This document shows positions 1-6,120 of a stretch of DNA of 8,378 bases, piece after piece. This stretch comes from Flavobacteriales bacterium (GTDB taxonomy: Bacteria; Bacteroidota; Bacteroidia; Flavobacteriales; TMED113). A program made the translations under genes and the position numbers. The stretch lies in assembly GCA_002713285.1 (NCBI GenBank), contig PAVX01000002.1:13038-21415 (forward strand). Reading direction: 5' to 3'. Each line of letters starts with the position of its first letter. Position 1 is the first letter of the stretch. The notes below the pieces were generated by a model that did no database searches, was not told the origin of the DNA, and worked only from the letters and a program-made list of their open reading frames with translations.

Positions 1-81
1 GCTATTAAAGCTATTGGTGTAGCTTTTGGAGAAAATCAACAGCCACCTGCTGATATTAATTGGATTGATAACAGGCGGTAA
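1..81 (+). CDS. C-terminal tail of an unrecognised protein (5' truncated by window edge)
   Basis: An open frame enters from the left edge and encodes 26 residues ending PPADINWIDNRR before a TAA stop at 79-81. Codon use is AT-rich like the neighbours, and the stop lies 15 bases before the stop of the convergent hydrolase gene. Together these suggest the true end of a plus-strand gene. The tail is too short to assign to a family. It does not resemble the C-terminal sorting domain found on the other exported proteins here. The product is unknown. Confidence 0.6.
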   Translation, partial: AIKAIGVAFGENQQPPADINWIDNRR

Positions 82-96
82 CCCAACTGTCTATTA

Positions 97-210
97 CTAA
101 TAGTATTTTTTTTCAACAGAACCATCATCATAGATGTGGATTTTGAAAGGATTATCGATTGCTTCTCTTCCTAAAATATCAATTGTTTTTAATAGGTTTT
201 TAGTGTACTT
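97..210 (-). repeat. Copy 1 of the shared T9SS-type C-terminal domain coding segment
   Basis: Encodes residues 431-467 of the SGNH hydrolase. The pattern is LLKTIDILGRE, a short linker, then KIHIYDDGSVEKKYY. It resembles the K.(I/V)D(I/L)LGR core of type A T9SS sorting domains, but with a YDDGSVxKKY end in place of the usual GVYxVx..... end. The 17 bases at 116-132 are identical to those at 3364-3380 in copy 2. Confidence 0.75.
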
Positions 211-1500
211 TTCTTCATTAAGGATTGTGTTTGTTTCACAACTATTTTGACATTCTTCTAATGTAAAAAAGGGAACTATTCCATTACAGCCACCCCATAT
301 ACTTTCTTCGCATTCAGATGTATTTTGATTAAAATAAAATATTTGAAATGCTCCATCACATTCACCTACATCAGGGAGTAATTCACAAGGGTTTATTTCA
401 TTATCACAAGCATCTCCAATTCCATTATTATCTAAATCTGATTGATTAGGATTATATATTTCAGGACAATTATCTACATTGTTACAAATTGCATCATCAT
501 CAATATCATTAGAACTAATATTCCAATTATCTAAATTATCATATACTACCAATTTTACAACTTCTTTAATAAATTCAGCATCAGTTGAAGAAATATTCCA
601 TTGTTCATTTCCATTCCATGGAATTTCAGTAGGATCTTTTTGGAATAAAGTTGTATAAAAACATACCCCTGCAACGTATGATCCTATAGATGATGGATGA
701 CTACCGTCAGAGTTATATAAGTCAATATTATATTTTCCATCATCGTTTGTTTCTCTTATGTATCTCCATACAGCACCAACAGGAGATATTGCAGCATTAT
801 TGTCATTCCCCATCATTATGTATCTTTCTTGCAATAAATCATCCATACCCTCATATGTGCAAACAGGAGGCCAGTTCTCACAATTAATTTGATCCCCGTT
901 TTCTCTTCCCCAAGTCATAAAAAAAACTGTTTTTGCACAATCATTATATTCTAAAATTAATTCATTTAATCCACTAGCATAAGGAAACACATCTTGTTCC
1001 ACTTGCCACATTGGAAATGATGGATATTGGCTTTGTTCTTGTAATACAACATAATCCCAATTACCTGACATAATTAAATTATTTGAATTAGTATTATTGA
1101 AATGGCTTTGTAAAGTTGCACCACCAATTGTATTACTTTCTGTATATAAAAAATCACCAGCAGAATTAGCGATGTCAGCAACAATATTAGGTAGATTATT
1201 AGCAGAGGTATAGCTGTTTCCTATAAACAATACATTAAGAGAATCTATTTGTTGATTACAATTTGGATAGCCTTCCCACACTGCGATAGCAGTCCCTGGT
1301 ATTTCAATTCCATTCGAATCTACGCACCAACAATATCCAGTACTTGCCCAACATTGAATTGGGGAATAGGATCCATCTTCTTCACATTCAGGAATAAACT
1401 CTCCTAGTGATCCAGTAGCATTGGCTACTTCTTCTTCACATGGTGTAAGTTGAGAAAAAGCTAAAAATGGAATACAAAATATTAGAATTATCTTCATCAT
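97..1500 (-). CDS. Secreted SGNH-type hydrolase with thyroglobulin type-1, TSP3 and Kunitz/BPTI-like domains and T9SS C-terminal domain
   Basis: This is a 467-residue multidomain exported protein. Residues 1-16 form a signal peptide (probable cut AFS|QLTP). Either of two adjacent ATGs could be used; the second gives the usual MKI start. Residues 20-81 match a thyroglobulin type-1 domain, with six cysteines (21, 39, 50, 57, 59, 81) and the core GYCWCVDSNG. Residues 88-320 are SGNH/GDSL hydrolase-like: VLFIGNSYT with nucleophile Ser96, glycines near IGGATLQ (125-131), VVLQEQS (151-157), and DGSHP with Asp265 and His268. Residues 332-367 are a thrombospondin type-3 Ca-binding repeat (DNCPEIYNPNQSDLDNNGIG). 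Residues 372-421 fit the Kunitz cysteine spacing. Residues 431-467 are the shared sorting tail (IYDDGSVEKKYY). The likely role is an extracellular or surface esterase or polysaccharide deacetylase; the substrate is unknown. Whether the two inhibitor-type modules inhibit proteases or only stabilise or bind is not shown by the sequence. Confidence 0.85.
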   Translation of the reverse strand: MMKIILIFCIPFLAFSQLTPCEEEVANATGSLGEFIPECEEDGSYSPIQCWASTGYCWCVDSNGIEIPGTAIAVWEGYPNCNQQIDSLNVLFIGNSYTSANNLPNIVADIANSAGDFLYTESNTIGGATLQSHFNNTNSNNLIMSGNWDYVVLQEQSQYPSFPMWQVEQDVFPYASGLNELILEYNDCAKTVFFMTWGRENGDQINCENWPPVCTYEGMDDLLQERYIMMGNDNNAAISPVGAVWRYIRETNDDGKYNIDLYNSDGSHPSSIGSYVAGVCFYTTLFQKDPTEIPWNGNEQWNISSTDAEFIKEVVKLVVYDNLDNWNISSNDIDDDAICNNVDNCPEIYNPNQSDLDNNGIGDACDNEINPCELLPDVGECDGAFQIFYFNQNTSECEESIWGGCNGIVPFFTLEECQNSCETNTILNEEKYTKNLLKTIDILGREAIDNPFKIHIYDDGSVEKKYY

Positions 1501-1619
1501 GATATATAATTATTTGTTTATTAAAATAGCCATTTTGATAGAAATTTATTCTTATGATTATGTGTAATAATTAAAATTTAAGCAATAATTTAGTTATTTA
1601 TTATTGTAAATCAATGTAG
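1501..1619. promoter_or_regulatory. Divergent intergenic region between SGNH hydrolase and CotH-family genes
   Basis: This very AT-rich 119-base gap separates two divergent starts, so it should hold both promoters. No exact Bacteroidota -7 element (TAnnTTTG) was seen on either strand. One-mismatch candidates are TATTATTG at 1599-1606 on the plus strand and TAAATTTC on the minus strand, near 1540. Neither has a clear -33 TTTG. The region is called from context only. Confidence 0.35.
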
Positions 1620-3296
1620 ATGTTGATAAACAAGTTGTTTAATTCATATAAAACTTTATTTCTATCGATCATAGTAGTTGTCTCTATTATTTTGATGTGG
1701 CGAATGTATTATTTGAATAGTGTCATAGAATTTTCCCATGAATCCGGTTTTTATGAAAGTAGTTTCAATCTTGTATTAAAATCTAATTTAAATAGTTATT
1801 CGATTTATTATACTATGGATGGTTCGGAGCCAAATCATCAAAGTCAATTATATAAGAACCCAATATTTATAGATGGGAGTAATGCTAATAATCATAGTTT
1901 TATTCCTAGTACTCCATTGGACGGACCAGATCATTTATACAAATTTATTTGGTTGGCGCCAAAAGAAGTAAGTAAAAATAGTATTATAAGATTTGCTCTT
2001 TTTAAACATGGGTTTCGTATTAGCCCTGTATATAGTAAAACATATTTTGTTCAAAATAATTTAATCGATAATTACTCATTGCCGGTTATTTCATTAATTA
2101 CAGATAGTTTAAATCTATTTGATTTTAATACGGGTATTTATGTGCCTGGCAAAAAACATGAAGAGGATGGTTTTAATTATTGGGCTCTTGGTAATTATCA
2201 TAATAGAGGTGTTGATTGGGAAAGAGATATTCATATCACTTATTTTAATGCTAATAAAAAAATAGGATTTCAAACAAATGCTGGAATTAGAATGAGAGGA
2301 TTCAGTAGTGCTAGTTTTCCTCAAAAATCTTTCAATATATATTTTAAGAGTCAATATGGGTTGAATGCTATAGAATATCCTTTATTTGACACATCAAATA
2401 ATCAAATATATAAGAGACTAATTTTGAGAAATTCGGGTGAAGATTTTTTCAAAACTCATTTCCGAGATGCTATGTTACAAGATTTATTAGTTTCGATGAA
2501 TTTAGAAATTCAAAAATTTTCACCATCTATTTTGTTTATAAATGGCGAGTATTGGGGTATATATAATGTCAGAGAAAAATATGACAAGTATTATTTCAAA
2601 TATAATTATGGTGTCTCAGAAGATAGTGTTAATATATTGGGGGTATGTGGTGTTGAAATTGAAGAAGGTTCGCAAAATGATTATTTTGAAATAGAAAATT
2701 TCATTAAAAATAATAGTCTTGCTATATCAGAAAACTATGATTTATTAAGAACAAAAATTGATATTGATAATTTTATTGATTTTTATATAGCACAAATTTA
2801 TTATGCGCATTATGATTGGCCATGTAATAATTATAAAATGTGGAAGACAGATCATCCAGATTCAAAATGGCGATTTTTAATTTATGATTTAGATTCCTCA
2901 TTTGGTCATGATTCTTTAAAATCACATTATAACACTTTGTCTATGCAACATGCTACATCATTATTAAAGGAATGGCCTTATTGTCCTTGCTCTAATTTAT
3001 TATTTAGATCGATGTTAGAAAATGATGTTTTTAAACAAGATTTCTTAATCAAATTCAAGTATCATTTAGATCACACATTTGCTGTAGATGTGGTATTAAA
3101 TAAAATTGAAAAATATAAAGCACTATTTGAGCCTGAAATGCAAAGACACATTAATAGGTGGCGACACCCTAGCTCTATAGATTTATGGTATGCAGAAATA
3201 GATCAATTAAAAACTTTTGCTATTTATAGACCAGCAATTATAAAAGCTAATATTATAGATTTCTTTGAATTAGAAAATTTTGATTTTGACAAGTAA
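1620..3296 (+). CDS. Membrane-anchored CotH kinase family protein with chitobiase-like N-terminal domain
   Basis: This 558-residue protein belongs to the CotH family, named for the Bacillus spore-coat kinase. Residues 11-30 form one N-terminal membrane segment or uncleaved signal anchor. Residues about 38-145 resemble the chitobiase/hexosaminidase C-terminal fold, with YYTMDGSEPN at 63-72 followed by SQLYKNPIFI. The CotH domain covers about 155-540. Its visible blocks are GIRMRGFSSASFPQKSF (222-238), LRNSGEDF (269-276), FRDAMLQDLL (281-290), INGEYWGIYNVREKYD (307-322), NNYKMW (403-408) and KWRFLIYDLDSSFG (416-429). The last is the acidic metal-binding-type segment of the family. The start ATG overlaps a preceding TAG in ATGTAGATG, and no Shine-Dalgarno is present. 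There is no T9SS tail, so the protein is probably held at the membrane facing the periplasm. Kinase activity is inferred from family membership; the target is unknown. It is transcribed alone, divergent from the SGNH hydrolase and convergent with the thioredoxin-like gene. Confidence 0.85.
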   Translation: MLINKLFNSYKTLFLSIIVVVSIILMWRMYYLNSVIEFSHESGFYESSFNLVLKSNLNSYSIYYTMDGSEPNHQSQLYKNPIFIDGSNANNHSFIPSTPLDGPDHLYKFIWLAPKEVSKNSIIRFALFKHGFRISPVYSKTYFVQNNLIDNYSLPVISLITDSLNLFDFNTGIYVPGKKHEEDGFNYWALGNYHNRGVDWERDIHITYFNANKKIGFQTNAGIRMRGFSSASFPQKSFNIYFKSQYGLNAIEYPLFDTSNNQIYKRLILRNSGEDFFKTHFRDAMLQDLLVSMNLEIQKFSPSILFINGEYWGIYNVREKYDKYYFKYNYGVSEDSVNILGVCGVEIEEGSQNDYFEIENFIKNNSLAISENYDLLRTKIDIDNFIDFYIAQIYYAHYDWPCNNYKMWKTDHPDSKWRFLIYDLDSSFGHDSLKSHYNTLSMQHATSLLKEWPYCPCSNLLFRSMLENDVFKQDFLIKFKYHLDHTFAVDVVLNKIEKYKALFEPEMQRHINRWRHPSSIDLWYAEIDQLKTFAIYRPAIIKANIIDFFELENFDFDK

Positions 3297-3297
3297 T

Positions 3298-3320
3298 AGA
3301 TAATGCGGTCAATTATCTTT
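3298..3320 (+). terminator. Possible weak terminator hairpin after the CotH gene
   Basis: A perfect 7-base inverted repeat, AGATAAT / ATTATCT with a 7-base loop, begins two bases after the TAA stop and is followed by TT then AT-rich sequence. The stem is all A-T except one pair and the T-run is short, so this is a weak candidate. Confidence 0.35.
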
Positions 3321-3338
3321 ATAATACTATTTTGACAC

Positions 3339-3449
3339 TTATTTAAGTAGATATTTTTTATCTACAGAACCATCATCATAAATATTTAGTAGCATCATGC
3401 CTGAATTGTGATTTATCTCTTGTCCAAATATGTTAATAGTTTTAATTAT
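3339..3449 (-). repeat. Copy 2 of the shared T9SS-type C-terminal domain coding segment
   Basis: Encodes residues 229-264 of the thioredoxin-like protein: IIKTINIFGQE, a linker, then LLNIYDDGSVDKKYLLK. The bases at 3364-3380 (acagaaccatcatcata on the plus strand) match copy 1 exactly over 17 positions. Confidence 0.75.
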
Positions 3450-4133
3450 GGTTTTCGATTCATGTTGATTATTTTCATCGATTGCTACCATTTCTATTAA
3501 CAGGTTGTCAATATGGTTTGATATTTCATTACAATTAATTGATCCACCTTGATGAACATAACTAATCCCTTGTGTAGGTGGGGCATCAGTAATATCATAA
3601 ATACAGCATGTGTTGTTACCACAATATCCATAACATCCACTTTCATAATTTAGAGCAGTTGGATCTCCACAACAAAGATTACCAGTCACAACATATGTTT
3701 GAGCGAATCCACCATTCTCACCACATTCAAAATAGAAGTCTCCCCAAAAACCTTCTGTGTTTTGTTCTCCACCCATTTGACTAAAATTTGGAACATTGGG
3801 CATACCATATTCTTCTGCCCATTCAATAGCAACTTCATCTGTGGAGTCTCCTTCTCCCACATCGAATGCTAAGACTATAACATTGCCTGTGTTTTGTCCA
3901 TAGTTTTGATATAATTCTTCTATGCATGGTGCAGAAGCCATACAACTTCCACAGGTTAGTAAATAAAAGTCAAGAACTACTATTTTTCCGGATAGTAGAT
4001 ATTCCCATAATGTATGAGAATAGCCATTTGTATCTAAAAAATCCACAAAGCTAGGTGTAAAGTCTTCTGCGCATTGTGATTTTGTTTGAAACATAGAACC
4101 AATTAATAAAATAATAAACAGAAAGTTTTTCAT
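3339..4133 (-). CDS. Secreted thioredoxin-like (TlpA/redoxin type) protein with Cys-rich insertion and T9SS C-terminal domain
   Basis: This is a 264-residue exported protein. Residues 1-20 form a signal peptide (MKNFLFIILLIGSMFQTKSQ). Residues about 25-215 show a thioredoxin fold: KIVVLDFYLLTCGSC (50-64), with redox pair Cys61-Gly-Ser-Cys64 after beta-1 and a third cysteine (Cys70) in the following helix. Then come NVIVLAFDVGEG (84-95), TYVVTG (146-151), and the closing strand and helix GISYVHQGG...EISNHIDNLL. Between TYVVTG and GISYVHQ lies a Cys-rich stretch (152-187) with CCGDPTALNYE, a diverged relative of the GCTDPTALNYN repeat. The sorting tail is 229-264. The likely role is extracellular thiol-disulfide exchange; the partner is unknown. 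The gene is alone on its strand and converges with the CotH gene, 42 bases apart. Confidence 0.82.
   Translation of the reverse strand: MKNFLFIILLIGSMFQTKSQCAEDFTPSFVDFLDTNGYSHTLWEYLLSGKIVVLDFYLLTCGSCMASAPCIEELYQNYGQNTGNVIVLAFDVGEGDSTDEVAIEWAEEYGMPNVPNFSQMGGEQNTEGFWGDFYFECGENGGFAQTYVVTGNLCCGDPTALNYESGCYGYCGNNTCCIYDITDAPPTQGISYVHQGGSINCNEISNHIDNLLIEMVAIDENNQHESKTIIKTINIFGQEINHNSGMMLLNIYDDGSVDKKYLLK
3347..3365. repeat. Perfect inverted repeat inside the end of the thioredoxin-like gene
   Basis: GTAGATA and TATCTAC form a 7-base stem around a five-T loop (plus-strand view). It lies over the codons for the last residues of the sorting tail, in the convergent 3' region with the CotH gene. It could act as part of a bidirectional transcription end, but no T-run follows on either strand. 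Confidence 0.35.
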
Positions 4134-4234
4134 ATGAAATAAATTTTATTAGTAAATATAACACTTTGGATTTTAATTTAGATTATTCTCTCTATATCTC
4201 TATGTTTTTAATGTACAGTTGTTTATTTTTAATT

Positions 4235-4699
4235 ATGATTTATAGAATTACAAGAACGCAGTTGTTACATGCAAATATTGATGAAGTTTGGGAGTTTGCA
4301 TCATCACCATCCAATCTTAAAAAAATAACTCCTGATTATATGAATTTTAATATCATTTCTCCAGATTTGCCTAAAAAAATATATCCGGGTATGATAATTA
4401 ATTATATTGTTTCTACAATTTTAAAAATCAATATAACTTGGGTTGCAGAGATTACTCATATTGTAGAAAAAAAGTTTTTTGTAGATGAGCAAAGAATTGG
4501 TCCATATAAAATGTGGCACCATGAACATTTTTTTGAAATTCAAGAAAATGGAGTGTTAATGAAAGACATTATAACTTATCAACTTCCTTTCGGTTTTATT
4601 GGAGACCTTATGCATGCATTGTTTATTAAACGTCAATTAAATAATATTTTTGATTATCGATTTAAATTAATGAATCAGATTTTCAACAAAAACATATAG
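4235..4699 (+). CDS. SRPBCC-fold (START/polyketide-cyclase-like, COG4276-type) protein
   Basis: This is a 154-residue soluble protein beginning MIYRITRTQLLHANIDEVWE. It shows the usual landmarks of this family: VWEFASSPSNLKKITPDYM (18-36), PGMIINY (51-57), GPYKMWHHEHFFE (89-101), DIITYQLPFGFIG (111-123) and a final helix with IFDYRFKLM. The SRPBCC fold makes a deep hydrophobic pocket for a ligand, but no ligand or reaction can be named. The frame stays open upstream to a TTG at 4166, and ATGs exist at 4202 and 4211. The ATG at 4235 is chosen because family members start just before the first strand, and the extra residues would add an odd hydrophobic leader. It lies 13 bases before the DoxX-like gene, probably in one operon. 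Confidence 0.78.
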   Translation: MIYRITRTQLLHANIDEVWEFASSPSNLKKITPDYMNFNIISPDLPKKIYPGMIINYIVSTILKINITWVAEITHIVEKKFFVDEQRIGPYKMWHHEHFFEIQENGVLMKDIITYQLPFGFIGDLMHALFIKRQLNNIFDYRFKLMNQIFNKNI

Positions 4700-4712
4700 T
4701 TCATTTATTCAT

Positions 4713-5165
4713 ATGGAAACAATAAAAATTATAACAATTATTATAATGTCAATTTTCTATATTGGTATAGGTTTAGCACATTTTATAATTCCTGATAATT
4801 TTATAATTCTTATTCCACCCTCGTTTCCGTCACCTATTATTTTGGTATATGTGAGCGGTTTTTTTGAAATTTTATTTGGTGTATTATTATTAATTAAAAA
4901 ATTCCGATTTTATGCCGGTGTAGGTCTGATATTATTATTGATAGCAGTATTTCCAGCAAACATATTTTTATATATTAATCAAGAAGTTCGAGAAGCATAT
5001 GGAGTCATATCTCAAGAACAAGCATTAGTCAGAATGTTCTTTCAGCTTCCATTAGTGTTAATTGCATATTGGCACAGTAGGATTACCGAACCAATATGGT
5101 TTTCTTATCTATGTGGAGCAGTGTCAATACCAACAATAATATATTTTATCAATTTATTGTTTTAG
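4713..5165 (+). CDS. DoxX-like integral membrane protein
   Basis: This 150-residue protein is strongly hydrophobic, with about five membrane segments (near 5-24, 41-61, 68-88, 105-121 and 130-150). Family-like features are the first-helix end GLAHFIIPDNF (20-30), VYVSGFFEILFGVLLLI (45-61) and LIAVFPANIFLYIN (76-89). These match DoxX-type small quinone- or redox-linked membrane proteins of Bacteroidota. The family's biochemical role is poorly defined, so only the membrane location is firm. It is the second gene of the SRPBCC/DoxX pair. Its stop codon lies inside the end of the convergent beta-propeller gene, a 12-base tail overlap. Confidence 0.78.
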   Translation: METIKIITIIIMSIFYIGIGLAHFIIPDNFIILIPPSFPSPIILVYVSGFFEILFGVLLLIKKFRFYAGVGLILLLIAVFPANIFLYINQEVREAYGVISQEQALVRMFFQLPLVLIAYWHSRITEPIWFSYLCGAVSIPTIIYFINLLF

Positions 5166-5270
5166 TTTATATTTTTTCTTTATAGAGCCATCATCATAGA
5201 GCTCTAAATTAAAGCCACATTTGTTAGTGATTCTGCCAAATAAATCAAATGTATTTATTAAATGTTTCCC
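5154..5270 (-). repeat. Copy 3 of the shared T9SS-type C-terminal domain coding segment
   Basis: Encodes residues 281-318 of the beta-propeller protein: LINTFDLFGR, a linker, then NLELYDDGSIKKKYKLKQ. It is the most diverged copy. The bases at 5182-5198 match the 17-base core of copies 1 and 2 with two mismatches. The last 12 bases overlap the DoxX-like gene's end on the other strand. Confidence 0.7.
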
Positions 5271-6110
5271 GCGTTCAAATTCATTAATAAAATTATTATT
5301 ACAAGGAGAAAATATAAGGTCGATAGTATTATTTCCAGAATTTGGAATTGCTATTATATTATCTATTTCATTATAGTCAATATCAGCAGGTTCACTTAAG
5401 CCGTCAATCACTATTTCACTATTAGTAAAATCAGAATTATATTTATGAACAGCATCAGAGCTCCAAGCAGATATATAAAAATTCCCACATTGATCCATAG
5501 TGATTCCATCTAAATTCCAAAGGCCAGTATTAATAATGGTGCTATATGTATTATTTGCTAGATTGACTTCATAAATAGGCGCATTGGATCCCCAACAAAC
5601 AACTATGAGTCGGTCATTCATATGGTCATAATAGACCCCATTTGGACTTTTAGGAAATGAACATATTTCATAATGTGTGTTTTCTTCAATATTATAGCGA
5701 TATAATTTTTTTGCAGAAAAATCTGTAATAAATAAATCTGTTCCACCTGCTGATGTGTTTCTTTTTGTAATTCCATTTAAGAAAGCTCCATTAAGATTAT
5801 AATTTAATACTTGATTACCATTTTGATCATATCCATATAGTCTTCCACCACTACAGGCATATAGAGTTTGTTCTGTTAATTTCGATCCAATATAAGACTC
5901 TACTAATTCCAGTCCGTATGGACCTGAGTTTAATCCTGTTACGAATATAGACAGGTTATTATTATCTAATTTTAAAATTTGCCCATTCCCTGAATTAGAA
6001 ATAAAATAATTACCAGTTATTGAATTGTATTCTATGCTTTCTGGACTGTTATAATTTTGACTAAAAATAATAACAGGTATAATTAATAATTGTAAACATA
6101 ATATTTTCAT
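5154..6110 (-). CDS. Secreted NHL/SMP-30-like beta-propeller protein with T9SS C-terminal domain
   Basis: This is a 318-residue exported protein. Residues 1-17 form a signal peptide (probable cut IFS|QNYN). Residues about 21-268 hold repeated blades of one pattern, a Gly/Pro-rich turn, then an 'L-Y-I-S/T-D/N' strand and a 'Y-x-x-D/N' strand: SPESIEYNSITGNYFISNSG (22-41), GTDLFITDFSAKKLYRYN (123-140), PNGVYYDHMNDRLIVVCWGS (156-175), LDGITMDQCGNFYISAWSSD (200-219) and EPADIDYNEIDNIIAIPNSG (240-259). That suggests a six-bladed propeller of the NHL/SMP-30 (gluconolactonase-like) superfamily. No catalytic metal site was identified, so a binding role is as likely as an enzymatic one. Residues 281-318 are the shared tail, with LINTFDLFGR and ELYDDGSIKKKY. 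It starts 10 bases after the YigZ-type gene, probably co-transcribed. Confidence 0.8.
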   Translation of the reverse strand: MKILCLQLLIIPVIIFSQNYNSPESIEYNSITGNYFISNSGNGQILKLDNNNLSIFVTGLNSGPYGLELVESYIGSKLTEQTLYACSGGRLYGYDQNGNQVLNYNLNGAFLNGITKRNTSAGGTDLFITDFSAKKLYRYNIEENTHYEICSFPKSPNGVYYDHMNDRLIVVCWGSNAPIYEVNLANNTYSTIINTGLWNLDGITMDQCGNFYISAWSSDAVHKYNSDFTNSEIVIDGLSEPADIDYNEIDNIIAIPNSGNNTIDLIFSPCNNNFINEFERGKHLINTFDLFGRITNKCGFNLELYDDGSIKKKYKLKQ

Positions 6111-6120
6111 AATGATTTTA

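Noticed and set aside
91..113. CTATTA-C-TAATAG followed by a T-run, as a terminator for the left-edge gene
   Set aside because: The loop would be one base, so only a shorter, weaker stem can form. The T-run codes for Lys-Lys in the opposing gene's tail, which explains it without a terminator.
690..887. 65-codon plus-strand open frame inside the SGNH hydrolase gene
   Set aside because: Antisense to a well-supported domain (SGNH block V side). Its translation is rich in His, Tyr and Gln with no recognisable motif; an AT-rich shadow frame.
2115..2354. 79-codon minus-strand open frame inside the CotH gene
   Set aside because: It lies opposite conserved CotH motifs and has low-complexity Ile/Ser/Lys composition with no family features.
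4166..4234. Upstream extension of the SRPBCC gene from a TTG start
   Set aside because: It would add a hydrophobic leader not typical of this soluble family and would use most of the divergent promoter gap. The ATG at 4235 fits the family start.
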